From the NCBI GenBank assembly GCA_025084515.1, contig JAJAGP010002204.1, forward strand, positions 1-64,000: a DNA stretch of 64,000 nucleotides, written 5' to 3'. A program made the translations under genes and the position numbers. Source of the stretch: Ancistrus triradiatus (Eukaryota; Chordata; Actinopteri; Siluriformes; Loricariidae). Every line of letters starts with the position of its first letter. The first letter of the stretch is position 1. The notes below the pieces were generated by a model. That model made no database searches. It worked only from the letters and a program-made list of their open reading frames with translations, and had not been told where the DNA came from. Shown piece after piece: positions 28,101 to 43,300 of this stretch.

Positions 28101-31100
28101 GGGACTGTACTGTCTGCAATGAAATAAAAGTCAAAGTAAATCTAAGAAACATTGTGTCCCAACTTTTTCTGATTTGCAGATGTACTTAAGAACCTGATTA
28201 ATGTTTCAACTGGCAACAACTCTTAACCCTTACTGATGGAGTGCATAGCTTCTTTTTTCTTAGGCAACCATATTAGGAGACAACTCAATGGTCAACTTAT
28301 TGGTCTGCATCAAGCAAAGAAAACAACATAAAAGACTGCTAACATCACTGGACCTGGGTTAAACACTGTTCTTATTAAAATCTGGTAGGATAGTGGTGAA
28401 CTATTATCTTGTCTGAAGAGATGTGGTTGAAAATCAATCTTGAATGATTCTTGATGAACATGCATCCTAAACAAATCAATAGTAGAACTCACAACTCTGC
28501 TTAATAGTGCAAGGTAAAGCATTTCCACCCTCACAATGATGGCAACTCAAAGACTTAGGACTAAACAGCTGTGTGATCATCAGAAATCCACCTAGTGAGG
28601 ATAATTGGGGAAAAAAGGCTTTAGTTTGCTAGGGAGCATAAAGAAAGTACTCTGGAGAAATGGTAATAAGTCATGTGGTTTGATGAATCCAGAACGATGG
28701 GTGTGTCAGGGAAAGAAGGGAAGTGCATGACATGTTCGAAGCTTTGCACCAATCATACATAGTGCCCACTGTACAAACCGTTACAGGCAGTGTCATGATC
28801 TTGGTTTGCTTCATTTTGTTGGGTCTAGGATCAGCAACATTATATGGCAATAAAGTAATTTGAGTACCTAAATGTACTGAATAAACACATTATCCCATTA
28901 TCACAATGTTTCTTCCCTGATGGCACAGGCATATTCAAGGATGATAATGCCAAGATTTATTGGGCTAAAATTGTGAAAGAGTAGTTCTGGGAACATGAGG
29001 AATAATTTTCAGACATGAATTGGCCACCACATTCCTGACCTTAACCCCACTGAAAATATTTGGCATGTACTGGAGAAGACTTTATGGAGTGGTTCAACAC
29101 TACTGTCATCAATACAAGATCTCAGCCAAAAGTGATTTCAACTCTGGATGGAAATAAATATCACATTGCAAAAGTTTGTGGGATAACGTCATGCTGAATG
29201 CCTGGCATAATTAAAGCTAAAGGTAGTGCAATGAAATATTAGTGTGTGCAACATATTGCAGTGCATTTTAGACTGTAGATGAAGGTCTGGGTTGAAGCCA
29301 AGATGTTTACTTTTCTCTCTGATGACTATTATATTTATAGGAAATGATTAGCATGCAGATTTACAGTTTGCAGTTTACATAAAAAAAACAAACATTTTAG
29401 GGATTTTTAAAACAATATTTAACTGTCAATCATATGGCCAGCACGGTGTTGCAGTGTTTAGCACTGTCGCCTCACAGCTCCACGTACACTGGTTCAAACC
29501 GCCTGTGTGGAGTTTGCATGTTCTCCCCGAGATTGTGTGGTTTTCTCCTGATACTCCGGTTTCCTTCCACATTCCAAAGACATGTATTAGGTTAAGTTGT
29601 GTTTCCAAAGTGCCCATTAGTGTGTGAGTGTGTGCATGAGTGTGAATGTGTGTGCCCTACGATGGATTAGGGCCCTGTCTAGGGTTGTTCCTGCCTTGAG
29701 CCCTGTGTTGCCGGCTAGGCACTGTCTCTCCCACGACTCATGAATGACTAAATATTAGGATCCCCCCAAGTTGACGCTAGATGGCAGTGTCGGCTTGGTG
29801 GACATTCTGAGGTTGTCCCAGCGATCGCACTTGCACCTGGTTTAATCGGCGCTTATTAGATTGCGACACCTGTGCGCTCAGGTATTTAAGAACGTTCCTG
29901 AGTGCTGATGGATGCCGCAGTCTTACCTTAGCAAAAAATATGTTGCATAGCTACGGCTTGTCCATCTCCATTTCGTGGCATTCGTATCTGGCCCAATCTA
30001 TTGCCTATTGTAACCCCTGGTTTCGATCGGTGTTAGGGCTAAATGGTAGACTGGACCCACCAAGGGGCTCGGTCGTTGTACGGATCAGGAGATCCGGAGG
30101 TGAACGACAGGGCATAGGAAATAGTGTAGGGACAGACCTCGCCTTCACTCTGGTGCATCCGGTTCTGGCCTTTCCGTCACCCTCTGCGATTTCCGGCTCT
30201 CCTGCTTTTAGGACTTGTGTGAAAATCTGATGATGTTTTAGGTCATATATATGCAGAAATATAGAAAATTCTAAAGGGTTCACAAACTTTCAAGCACCAC
30301 TGCATTTGGCTATTTTAAACAAAATTTAAAAAGTGTCAGATACACTATAATGTAATGTAGGATTTGCATTTCACTTATTTACTTATGAAGAGATAGACAC
30401 TTAAATGAGCTTTTTCATGAGCTTTTTCAACTTGAGATTTCACAAAGGGGTTTAATGGCTGTTATTATGAAAAAGTAGATTATAAGCAGATCAAACAAAG
30501 CTATAGTAAGGATTTAAGTAACAAAAAGATAAACCTAATTCTGTCTTTTAAGTTTTAAGCATGTGGCTACAACTATAGCTGTTTTTCTAATAGTGGAGAT
30601 TGTCTTCTTATTCAGTTATGCTGATCACAGATGGTTGTTAGGGCAGAACAACATAAAGTTAGACTTGGGGACAGCTTATATTACAACTTAATATGATTCA
30701 TTATTTTTATTCCAGACTTTCAGTTTCACCATTTCGTCTTTTCTCCAGCTCTGAGAGATTGCACTCCTCATATGAAAATAGCTGATCCAGGGTTCATTGG
30801 TCAGGGGTCAGGCTTTTGTCTGCAAACAATGACAATGTTGAAGTTATGCTGATATAATAACTGTATTTTATAGCACAATTGTTCATAAAATCCTGCACTT
30901 ATATTATGCCAAATTGTTTTAATTGATAGTCTGTTTTTTATTTGCAGACTTCTGAAATTGTAACACATAAATGTAGCTAACAATATGAGTTTTTACACAC
31001 AAACAACAAACAATATTGTAAACTGTACAATGTCGTGGCTAGATTTTTTGTGTTCATGATGTTGATCCTCTGTGTATAATAACGAACGGTGATTAGGCCA

Positions 31101-31296
31101 TTTTGAGATCCTCAATGAAAGGGTAAGGGTAGGGGGGTATCGAAATTTCTGACATTTTATTTTACCTTGTGGAGACATTGTGCTGGGGAAAATTTGCCTT
31201 TTTACAAAAATGCCAACTATATTTTGAAACATGGAAATATTACCATTACAGATTTTACATTTAGGTCTAGGTGTATGTGTAGCATCATATAGTTAT

Positions 31297-31335
<39 letters not shown>

Positions 31336-34300
31336 GCGTGTGAGCACTAGTGAGAGAGAGAATGAGAATATGTATTTCCACCAACCTGATGCAATAAAGA
31401 GGGAAGTGAATGAAATCCAAATGACACACTGAAGTCTCCTGGGATTTGCGTAGGAATCAGGAATCAGTTTGATCTGGATAAGATTAGTCAAGATGTGTGT
31501 CACAATTTTTTGTAGATGTGTTAGAGGGAACTGATGCTGCCATTATGAAATAGGCTGTGTTTAGTGTGACACTTAAATGAAATAAATTAACCAAGCATGG
31601 GGATGTGTGAGGTTTTGGGTAACTGCAGGCTATTTTTTCTCATAACACTACTCAGTTATGAGAAGCTGTCACACACTGCCAGACCTTGAATCACCTGTGT
31701 AGTTTTGGAATTTAAAATGGACAGTCTGTGACACTAATGATAAAGGATTTGTAATATGTGCTACGAGCATTGTTGCAGGTGACTGGCTACATCTGTTGTA
31801 CAGCTATTTATCTAGACCATGTTTAATACATAACACATTTCATATATCCAAATAGTATTTCAACCACTTTTACTGAGTTAAATATTTTTATACCATTGTT
31901 ATTTTATCCAGTTTTTACCAGTTGTGAATGTGAGGGCTAATACCTTTCTCTATCGAGACACAGGAAGACAGCTATTACAGCTTTTTGAATTGCTGTTAAT
32001 GCATCACATAATAGCTGAAGGAACCTGAGCACTAACACCCCTAATTTGTATACACAAGCTAGTATACCTGCATTTGGCTACTGTCACTGATTGACAGAGA
32101 AGATAGGAATGTAATGTCTTCCTTCCAGATTGCAAGTCTCATGTTGCAGTACTTAGAGAAAATGTATCATTTGGGGCAATCCAAACTCATGATTTTTCCT
32201 TTCCTGTCTTTTTAATTAATTCCCAACTTTCCTAATGAATTAAATGTTGCACCATGGTGGAACCTGTGAATGGTTCTGGGCGGCTTTGATGGGTAGCCTC
32301 ACAGCAAGGTCCTGGAGTCAATCCCAGGGTGGAGTGCCCTGGGTCCTTTCTGTGTGGAGTCTGCATGTCTGCGTGGGTTTACTCTGGGCACTCCGGTTTC
32401 CTCCCACAGTCCAAAGACATGCGTGTTAGGTTAATTGATTATACTAAATATATATATGACTAGTCTTGAGGTAACCTTGTGTATAGACGTAACCTTGTGT
32501 GTGTCGCTGAGATGGCCACTGATGCTGATAGTGGTGGTAAATAAATCAAATAAACAAACAAACTGTGAACAGTTCTGCATTTGACATATGAGCAAGCTAA
32601 GGCAGATGTTACTTTTTGTTTTTTCATGACATATATTCCATTTATGTGAAATGGACAGTACAATCTAATGCAGCACCCAAAGCTGGAATGGAATGCAATC
32701 TTTCACATGGAGAGTTTACCCTCAGCAACCAGCCCATTCTGCCACTGGGTTGCAGAGGACTAATCTGTGTTTGTTTGCTTGTTTTGGTTTGTTTGTGAAG
32801 CTCAGCAGGCAACGTGCTTTGCTCTCAGCGACTTAAAGCAGTATGGATGGCGAATGCTGGTCACCCAGCTCTCCATCTGTGGTGGTGGGAGAAGTGAAAG
32901 TGTATAAAGAATGACCAGTGGAGTGATAGGTTCATGGAGGTCTCCTCTCTCTGGGTTCTAGGTCTTCAGATAAAAAAATCTTTTGAAACTCTCCTGACAG
33001 GCAGATTTGTCCAAGTCCTTGAGTGTTAGAAGCCTGGCCTTTTCACAGAGCCAACTGCTTGCTAATCAGTTACCTTGAGCCCTTTCACTCGCTCCAGCTC
33101 TTTCATCTTCATCTTGAGATAGGCAATTTGTTTTACTGGCTGTTAGAAACTGTGGCATCAACAGCACAATGTAATTCAACTCTCATTTACCCTGCATTTG
33201 CATCACCATCATAATTACTACATGGCTTCCCCAAGGAAAGAAGGAACACACAAACATGCACACTGCATTAAAATATTGTAATTAGTATCATTGATGTGAC
33301 TTTTACTCCCCTTTTCTTTTTGACTGATTAACAAATTAGACCAGCATTGTACAATGATTTATTATGTTTTTATGGACCGATTGTATCATTAACACTGATC
33401 ATTCTGAACACTGACAGATAAAAGTGATGCTTTGAAGTTCATTCTGATGTCAGGTGTGTGGATGCAAACCTAAACCATCTTTTTGGTTTTCTCCTTGTGG
33501 TTTACTCTCAAAACACCTTGAACATAATGTTTGTGTTCAGAATATGTTTTTTATGTTAATTCTGTCCACTAAATTAAATGCATCATGGCCATGATGTTTT
33601 GGAAAACCATGTTAGTAATGTTCCACTTTTCAGCTAAATGCAAAATGAGTCATTTTGGCCAGAACATTATGTCTGTCTTAGTACATCTGTACTGCCATTC
33701 AGAAATGCTGCATTACAAAAACATATAATTAACTAGTTTAAGCATTTCTCATAATACTGTGGACCAGGGCTATTCAGTTAGTTGTGCGTAGACCAAAGCT
33801 GGCCCTTGAGTAACGTTTTACTGGCTCTTATCACTCTTGTCCCTTGTTACTCTTATCAATTAATTAGATAAAAAATATCTAGTTTTGTATATTATGCAAA
33901 TTGGAGTTATTATTATGTGTCACTCACCGTTAATGTTAATTAAAATAAACACCTACAGTGTATAACATAAACTAACAAATGATCTCTCTCTTCTGTCCAG
34001 CATTAGCACAATGAAGGAAACGTAAATTTGGAAAATAAAGATGTCATTGTGTAACACACTGGGTAGACCAATGACATAATTTGTTTCAGTCTTATTTCTT
34101 TCTGGTTCTTATTCAATGTGACTTACAATTGAGCTGAGCCATTGAAGGTTAAGTGTCTTGCTCAGTGGATAACAATATCAGCTTGGTGGAGCCATGATTT
34201 GAGCTCATAACTCAGAGTAGTCTAGAGACTTACTGATAGAACCATCACTTATATAGTATAAAACAAAAGAATAGCAACCCATTTTGCCCCCCGCTTACTT

Positions 34301-37300
34301 TCAGTCTTTCATAACTACAACACCCCACCTTCACATTGCATGCCGAAACTTGTATCTCAGGAAGTTCTCTTTCCAACATCTGGCTCTTACCTCAGCTGTA
34401 GGAGCTGCTTATATAGCACTGCTTTTTTCATCAGTTTAGTTACTGTATATGTCTCCATCAAAACAACTAGGCTTTTGCAAGCATCTGAGTATACGTCTCA
34501 TTGCTTACGTTGCCTACGTGCCTACGGTGCCTACGTTTTTCAGTGAGCTTCATTTAGCCTTACTTCAGTCTCTTGCCATTTTTCATTATCTCTCCCATAG
34601 AGGTCACTGTACACCAGTTGCCCTGTCTCCCTTTTGTTAACTGACAGTCAGAGGTGTACAATGAACACCTGTTCCTCAATTACTGCATACGGTTCTGAAA
34701 GTTGTGATTTTAAATCTTGTCTGCAGCATACTAGTAGAAAGGATATCTGCTTTGGGAAGGCAACACATGAGGATCTATAAACCCAAGCTCAAGCTATTTG
34801 ATACTTTCTGATAACGCATCCAGATAGAAATGTTGGATTGCTGCAAATCTCGACATGCAGTTAAGTGTCAGGTAGATATGGAAATGATTACAGGTGTTTT
34901 GTGATTAGACACTGGGTCTTGCCAAAAGAGGCCGCAAAAGTACTTCCCCAGCTTCACTATGAAAAGGCACTCAGAGGTTACTATTGGGTAGTGTACCTCT
35001 TGGTGAGAGATAGTTGACTGCTAGATATGCCTCTATGACACACTCAAAGACATTTTGTAGAGCTGACAGACTTTGAGAAGGGGTACATCATTGGAGTGGA
35101 GGTCATTTTGTCATTCTGACCTAGCTGTTAGGAGATGTTGGGAGCAGTGGTTTCATGAGGGCACACACACAAGCAAACAGGCTCTGGATGGCCCAGGCAG
35201 ACCACTAGTAGAGAGGATCGTCTGATCTGCCGATAAGCACATGCTGCTCCCACAGTTTTTATGTCCACCATCCAAACACAGGTGGAACTGTCACTACACA
35301 CCTCTGCCTCTGTCCCTACCATTCCCAGGTGCTTAGCAGAAGGAAATTAGTTGTCATTGTGCCCATTGTGTCCTGCCATTGACAGCGTTGACACCATTGC
35401 CTACATTGTTACAGTGGTGTTGTGATTAAGATACCCGGGCTACTACGGACTGGAATTGTGTCATTTTTAGCTACAAATCCAGGTTCTGTTTGGGATCCAA
35501 TGATGTTCGGGTTCGAGTATGGAGGACTCATGGTGAGCGCTTCAATCCCGCCTTTGCTGTGGAGCGACTCACTGCCCCAACTGCTGGTGTGATGGTCTGG
35601 GGAGCCATCGCATACGACAGTTGGTCACCCCGATACGAGAGACGCTAACAGCGCAGCAATATGTGCAGGACATCCTTTCAACTGTAGAATATATAAAATG
35701 TATAACGATACTTTATATTGTATATATAAAGTGTATAATTATACACTAATGTATAATAGTGTACTACATTGTCATTCCCATAGTTAAGAGACATTTTAAA
35801 TGTTTTATTCAAATATTCTTAGTAAAACTACGACCACATCTATAGTAATATAAGATAGGAAGAGATATTTGACATTGATATGAATTAGAATGACAGCTAA
35901 AGTAAGGATTTAGGTAGAGTATAACGTGTTGTCTTAGTGCTTATACTGGTCCTTCTAAAAAAATTAGCATATTGTGATAAAGTTAATTCTTTTCCGTAAT
36001 GTAATGATGAAAATTTAACTTTCATATATTTTAGATTCATTGCACACCAACTGAAATATTTCAAGTCTTTTATTGTTTTAACACTAATGATTTTGGCATA
36101 CTCACAAAATTAGCATATTTCATCCGACAAATAAAAGAAAAGTGTTTTTAATACAAAAAAAGTCAACCTTCAGATTATTATGTTCATTTATGCACTCAAT
36201 ACTTGGTCGGGAATCCTTTTGCAGAAATGACTGCTTCAATCCAGGGTGGCATGGAGGCAATCAGCCTGTGGTACTGCTGAGGTGTTATGGTTGCCCAGGA
36301 TGCTTTGATAGCGGCCTTAAGCTCATCCAGAGTGTTGGGTCTTGCGTCTCTCAACTTCCTCTTCACAATATCCCACAGATTCTCTATCGGGTTCAGGTCA
36401 GGAGAGTTGGCAGGCCAATTGAGCACAGTAATACCATGGTCAGTAAACCATTTACCAGTGGTTTTGGCACTGTGAGCAGGTGCCAGGTCGTGCTGAAAAA
36501 TGAACTCTTCATCTCCATAAAGCTCTTCAGCAGATGGAAGCATGAAGTGCTCCAAAATCTCCTGATAGCTAGATGCATTGACCCTGCCCTTGATAAAACA
36601 CAGTGGACCAACACCAGCAGCTGACATGGCACCCCAGACCATCACTGACTGTGGGTACTTGACACTGGACTTCAGACCTTTTGGCATTTCTTCTCCCCAG
36701 TCTTCCTCCAGACTCTGGCACCTTGATTTCCGAATGACATTCATCAATTTTGTGAGGAATTTTGGGTTTTCATGAGCTGTATGCCAAAATCATCAGTATT
36801 AAAACAATAAAAGACTTGAAATATTTCAGTTGGTGTGCAATGAATCTAAAATATATGAAAGTTATATATGAAAGTTAAAGTTTATCATTACATTACAGAA
36901 AAGAATTAACTTTATCACAATATGCTAATTTTTTTAGAAGGACCAGTACAATACAAAGGCAGACTAGACATTAAATTAGTTGTCTGTGCATCTTTGTATA
37001 AAGAATACTAGTAATTTAAGTATTCTAGCTGTCAGTTCTGATCCAGACTGTGATTATAATTGCTTATAATGGCAATTTTTTCACAACTGACTACACTGTA
37101 GAAAAAGGCCCACCTTATCAGAGTTTTCTCTCTTTCTTGCATACACAATCAATTTGCTTTTTACTCTCTTTGTCGTACTCCAGGGGCTAGACTTTGCTGG
37201 ATTTACTGGCTACATGTTCCTTGGGATCTGCCTGGTACTGTTGACCTCCTTTCCATTTCTCAGACTGCTCTACTGGAACAAAAAACTCTACAATAAAGAG

Positions 37301-40300
37301 TCCAGCGAGATTGTGGGTGAGTGGCAAACTTTTAATTTCCTTTATTTACTCACAATCCATTTTTTAGTCACAGATCAGATCCCAGCCCAAAGAGTAAATT
37401 AAGTCAAACAATTACAGATTACATATTATGTTTTGTTCCCATACAATTTGTGAAATATATTTCATTTGACATAATATAATACAAATGAAGTTGGTTATAT
37501 AGTTTAAAAATTTGGGGATGATTGACAATCTGCACACAAATTTGTGGCACCAGTATCAGAAATCTCATGAGAAGAAGTGTGCCACATGTAATACTGTAGG
37601 TACACAACCCTTTCAGGCCTTTTGTCTAAGCTTCAGTGCCTGTCTGAGATACAGTTGATCTCCCAGCAGATGTGTCTCACAATAATGACTTTGTGAGTAT
37701 ACCATTTATTTTGTGTCTGTTCCTTGCCTGCTGTCCTTCTGTTCCTATTTTAGGAACATCAACCCTCAATATGAACCAGAATAAGTAATTTTCCTCTTAT
37801 TGCCCCTTATAGACAGTTCCACCAATATTCCTATTATCCTTATTAGATGACCATTCTCTCCTGAGTTTAATGTTGCTCTATTAAATCCATAAATCCTGTC
37901 ACAGGTGACCTCCCTCAGAAGCTGGGCTAATGTGTTCTTTGAAGAACAATAAAATGATCTGCCCAAAAGCACTGACTTGCATTTACTCTTGAGCACAGCA
38001 CTATGAATGCTGAATTACAAATCCCATTTTATCTAAGTGAATTATTAAGTATGTTCAAACACATGACACAACAAAACATACAAAAAAAGTGATCAGAATA
38101 CATTTTATATGATGCCTAAATAGTTCATATTAACATGACATGACAAAACAAACAGTTTGGCATGTTATTTCTTCTCTAATAATGCTTACTTTTAGTTTTT
38201 CACCTATTTTCAGTCTTTTCCACTTACTGTGTACCATTCGTCAATAGCAATTTGCACACTGTTCCAAATAATTCAGATTTTCCATGATTCTGATGATTTT
38301 GCTGGCCAGAGAAAGTGGCCCAAACCTAACTTGAATGTGACATATTTCTGTAAATGCACACACATTAAATATATTAAAAAGAAAATAAACAAATATCAAC
38401 AAATGTAGGGTGTCCACAAGTTTAGTAATAAGTTATGTATGTTAATTGCAGAGAGATATTTTTATCTAGAAAATTAGCATGTTATGTGAACAGGATTGAG
38501 CAAACATTTTCATATCCTTTCATTTTTCACGTCCTTTTTTCATTGCCCATCTTAACCTATCATAACATTAAAACTTATCATGAACTTATAGTTGCATCTG
38601 TTTTTGTTCTAGCTCCATAATTCCATCTCTTACTTTCGCAATGTGAGGAGCATGCTTGCTGAGTTGGCTAGTCTGTTGCATCTTATTAGTGTCAACAAAA
38701 CTCTATAATCAGTTGTTTCTGACTTGAACAAACATTCCACTAGATACACATATACATCTTCAGGGATGAAAATAATAGAGAGTTGTATTGCTATAGAGAG
38801 TTTTAAACTTTTAATGACCTTGTGTGTGAAACTATTCACACCTCTGGTTTTACTGAACTCAGCATTTCACACCAACTCCTTAGTGAATTTAACATATTTA
38901 AAAGTAGTAATTGCAGTTTTCTGTGATTGTTTTGACAGCCACTTTACTGTAAACATGCTGACACCCATAAAAATTATTTTGCAAAGATGTTTGACATTTC
39001 AAGCTTGAAGAAAAAAGATTGAAATGACAGAAACTTGTCGTGCTGATGAAGCAGTTTCATCATTCATTTCCAGTTAAGAAGACATAATATCTCACAATTT
39101 TCATTTCACTTGTCATTTACAATGACTGATGGCAATTTTATTAATCCACCTATTGTCTAAAGGAGCTAAAAGTTAGCCTGAAGGAGGCTTACAGAATGAA
39201 AGGTGCATTGCTGTTTGTGTTGTATCTCATGATACATGGCCCCGTTCATTCTTCCCTTAAGACGGATCAGTCGTCCTGTCCCCTTTGCAGAAAAACAGCC
39301 CCAAAGCATGATGTTTCCACCCCCATGCTTCACAGTAGGTATGGTGTTCTTGGGATGCAACTCAGCATTTTCTTCTTCCTCCAAACATGACGAGTGGAGT
39401 TTTTACCAAAAAGTTTTAGTTTGGTTTCATCTGACCACATGATATTCTCCCAATCCTCTTCTGGATCATCCATATGTTCTCTGGCAGACTTCAGACGGGC
39501 CTGGACATGTACTGGCTTAAGCAGGGGGACACCGCCTGGCACTGCAGGATCTGAGTCTCGGCGTAGTGTGTTACTGATGGTAGCCTTTGTTACTTTGGTC
39601 CCAGCTCTCTGCAGGTCATTCATCAGGTCCCTCTGTGTAGTTCTGGGATTTTTGCTCACCGTTCTCATGATCATTTTGACCCCACAGGATGAGATCTTGC
39701 GTGGGGCCCCAGATCGAGGGAGATTATCAATGGTCTTTTATGTCTTCCATTTTCTTACAATTGCTCCCACAGTTGATTTATTCACACCAACCTGCTTGCC
39801 TATTGTAGATTCACTCCTCCCAGCCTGCTGCAGGTCTACAGTTTTCTTCCTGGTGTCCTTGACTGCTCTTTGGTCTTGGCCATGGTTGAGTTTGGAGTCT
39901 GACTGTTTGAGGTTGTGGACAGGTGTCTTTTAAACAGATAACGAGGTCAAACAGGTGCCATTAATACAGGTAACAAGTGGAGGACAGAAGAGTTTCTTAA
40001 AGATGAAGTTACATGTCTGTGAGAGCAAGAAATCTTGCTTATTTGTGGGTGACCAAATACTTGTTTTCCACCATGATTTACAATTAAATTCTTTAATAAT
40101 CCTACAATGTGAATTCCTGGATTGTTTTTCTCATTTTGTCTCTCATAGTTGATGAAATGACCTATGATGAAAATTACAGACCTCTCTTATCTTTCTAAGT
40201 AGGAGAACATGCAGTGGCTGACTAAATACTTTTTTTGCCCCACTGTATATACTATAAACATACAACCACTGGAGACTTATTGTAGGAGCTGCTGTGTATT

Positions 40301-43300
40301 AAGCTGACTGCTTAATAATGACCAAGAGTCTAACTTAACATAATATTTCAATTGTACTCCATATGCCACTGAAAGGAAGCCAAACTGTTTTTTGTTTTTA
40401 CAGCATTTTAAAAACAAGGACTTGTTTAAGGTAGTTGGTTTCACATGGTGTACTTGTGGGTCAGTTTGTGAATGAGTTAAAAGACATTGTACAATGATTT
40501 AATGATTACATGTGACCCTTTTTAAATCTTTCCTTGTTGTTTTGCCCTGACTGCATTTCCACAGTGGTAATTCTATGTAACATGGCGAAAAAGGTTTATC
40601 TTAATCCTAATCTTTACTACTGGTCAGTAGTACTTACTGATATTCCAATATCTATTTTTTGTGTGCATCTTGTTTTTCATGTAAGACAAGATGACCAGCA
40701 CATATTTAAATACTCAATTCAATAAAACAAATGAATTTGATTTTTCTTTATGATCACAAATTTGGAAATAACATTATCTTTTGCTCTCATATTAGAAAAT
40801 ATGTCCTCACACAGATGTCTGAATCCTAAACATGTTTAATTCATAATTCAGACATCAAAAGCGTTGATTACAAAGACTTCTTATTCCACTAAAAGCCCTA
40901 TTCTCTGTGGCTATTATTTCCCAGGACACTTCAGAATCATGGTGTGTGTTCTTTGTACCCTGACCTTATAAAAAGCTCCAAAGGTGTGTTCTTCAAATAA
41001 AGCGCATCATTCATAAACATCTCATTAATTCAAGTTAATTGGCAGTACAGAGACCCATTATCATTTTGCAGTGTGTTTATGATCCAGAGGCAGGGTGCCA
41101 AGCCACTTGTTTCAGCCACAAGGGAGCACTGGATGGCAAAACCAGTTTATTGGAAGGTCCCCAGGAGGAAAGACATTCCCTGGTTTTAGCAATATGTAAT
41201 ATACAGTATATATATTTATATATGGATTTTATTTCTGAGAAATACAGTGGGGAAAAAAGTATTTAGTCAGTGACTGATTGTGCACTGATTGTGTTGCCCA
41301 TTTCCCCCATGTCATGCTGGAAGACCCAGCCATATTCCATCTTCAATGCTCTCACTGATGGAAGGAGGTTTTGGCTTAAAATTTCATGATACATGGCCCC
41401 GTTCATTCTTCTCTTAACACAGATCAGTTGTCCTGTCCCCTTTGCAGATAAACAGTCCCAAAGCATGATGTTTCCACCCCCATGTTTCACAGTAGGTATG
41501 GCGCAACTCAGCATTCCTCTTCCTCCAAACACGACGAGTTGAGTTTTTACCAAAAAGTTCTATTTTAGTTTCATCTGACTACATGGTATTCTCCCAATCC
41601 TCTTCTGGATCATCCATATGCTCTCTGGCAAACTTCAGAGGGGCCTGGACATGTACTGGCTTAAGCAGGGGGACACTGGCACTGGAGGATCCGAGTCTCT
41701 CTCGGTGTAGTGTGTTACTGATGGTAGCCTTTGTTACTTTGGTCCCAGCTCTCTGCAAGTCATTCATCAGGTCTGGGATTTTTGCTCACTGTTCTCATGA
41801 TCATTTTGACCTTACGGATGAGATCTTCCGATCTTCAGATCGAGGGCGATTATCAGTGGTCTTGTATGTCTTACAATTGCTCCCACAATTGATTTATTCA
41901 AACAAACCTGCTTGCCTCTTGTAGATTCACTCTTCCCAGCCTGCTGCAGGTCTACAATTTTCTTCCTGGTGTCATATTTTTTCTAATTTTGTCTCTCATA
42001 GTTGAAGTGTACCTATGATGAAAATTACAGACCTCTCTCATCTTCCTAATTCGGAGAACTTGCACAATCAGTGACTGACTAAATACTTCTTTGCCCCACT
42101 GTATGTATGTGAAATACTTATATGTACCTTTGAACCAAAACACACATGAGAGAGGGTGGCAGAGTGTGTGTTTGTTTGTGTGGGTGTGTGCGTGTGCGCG
42201 CATGTTTATTTCTAGTGTGCTTTCAATGGTTAGACAAGGACATCTAGGACACTAGGAACTAAGGAACCAGGATCTCAGGGCAAGCACTTTCTCACGGAGC
42301 CACAAAGTGGCTGCAGTGACACCCAATGCAAGTATGCCCATGTGATGGAGTGACAAAATTGGTAGGACACCAAACAAATAGCTGAGCATAAAATGGTGGC
42401 TACAAACACAAAATGGTGTCCGTAACAAAATGGAACTCTAGTTTGTAACAAACTCAGGCTGAGATGCGTTTTCCCCTGTCCCCCAAACTCAAGTGAAAGA
42501 TTTCTTAATTCCTCTTTTAACACTCTTCAAAACATGACTTTTTATTTAACTAATTATATAACTTTCTTCAGCTTAACGCTTCTTCTTTGCATCTGGCTTT
42601 AAGCATCATCATTCTCTCCCTTTTTAATTTCTTCTGGTTTTACTTCTTAGCCATTGAAATCTTACTTTGTTATCCTTTAATTTTAATTTACTCCCCTACT
42701 TGAGTCCTTTATACTTTTGGAATTTCCGTTTTACTCTCACAGTTTCCTAGACCCTTCTGCTTTCTTTTTCAGTGTTCTTTGGCATTCATTGCTTTCTTTT
42801 TTTTTTCTTTTCTCCTTTTCAAGATAATCTTTCATTTACCAGACTTAGGGTTACCAGGGTTACCAGGTGCAGTAGAGGAAATGGTATTGCCCATGCTTTT
42901 ATACACTACCTTACGTGTGTAAGAAGTTGGGGCTGATTAACCCATTAGGAATTCTGGGAAGCATACTTTCCAAAACCATCAGAAGCCAGCTTGCTCTATG
43001 AACCTATGCCACTCTCTATGGTCAGAGGTGGTCGTAACAGTGTGCTAAGTGTGAAGTATGCTAACAGATACAGTGTGCCAAATACAGTGGCATACTGCTG
43101 CTCCTAGTGGTGGCATGCAGCCCCTGACACCCATTGTGTGGTTTACCTGAATGGGCTCGTATTATTGTATTTTTAAGTGCATTTAGAATACCAAACAATT
43201 ACCTATTTTAACTTTTGAATACATATTGGGGGTGAACATGTTATGTAGGTGTGGTTTGCACAGTTTGATCCTGTAGACACAGATGCAATGTGATTGACTT

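Larger units (their letters stand above)
30310..34090. other. Intron 14 stretch, mostly unassigned
   Basis: Apart from the (TG)n at 31300 and the SINE at 32276 nothing is recognised. Short open frames have no similarity I know. Confidence 0.45.

Noticed and set aside
36142..36624. 160-codon plus-strand open frame
   Set aside because: Antisense to the DD34E transposase frame, whose motifs are on the minus strand.
39394..39933. 179-codon plus-strand open frame
   Set aside because: Antisense shadow of the Tc1 transposase on the minus strand.
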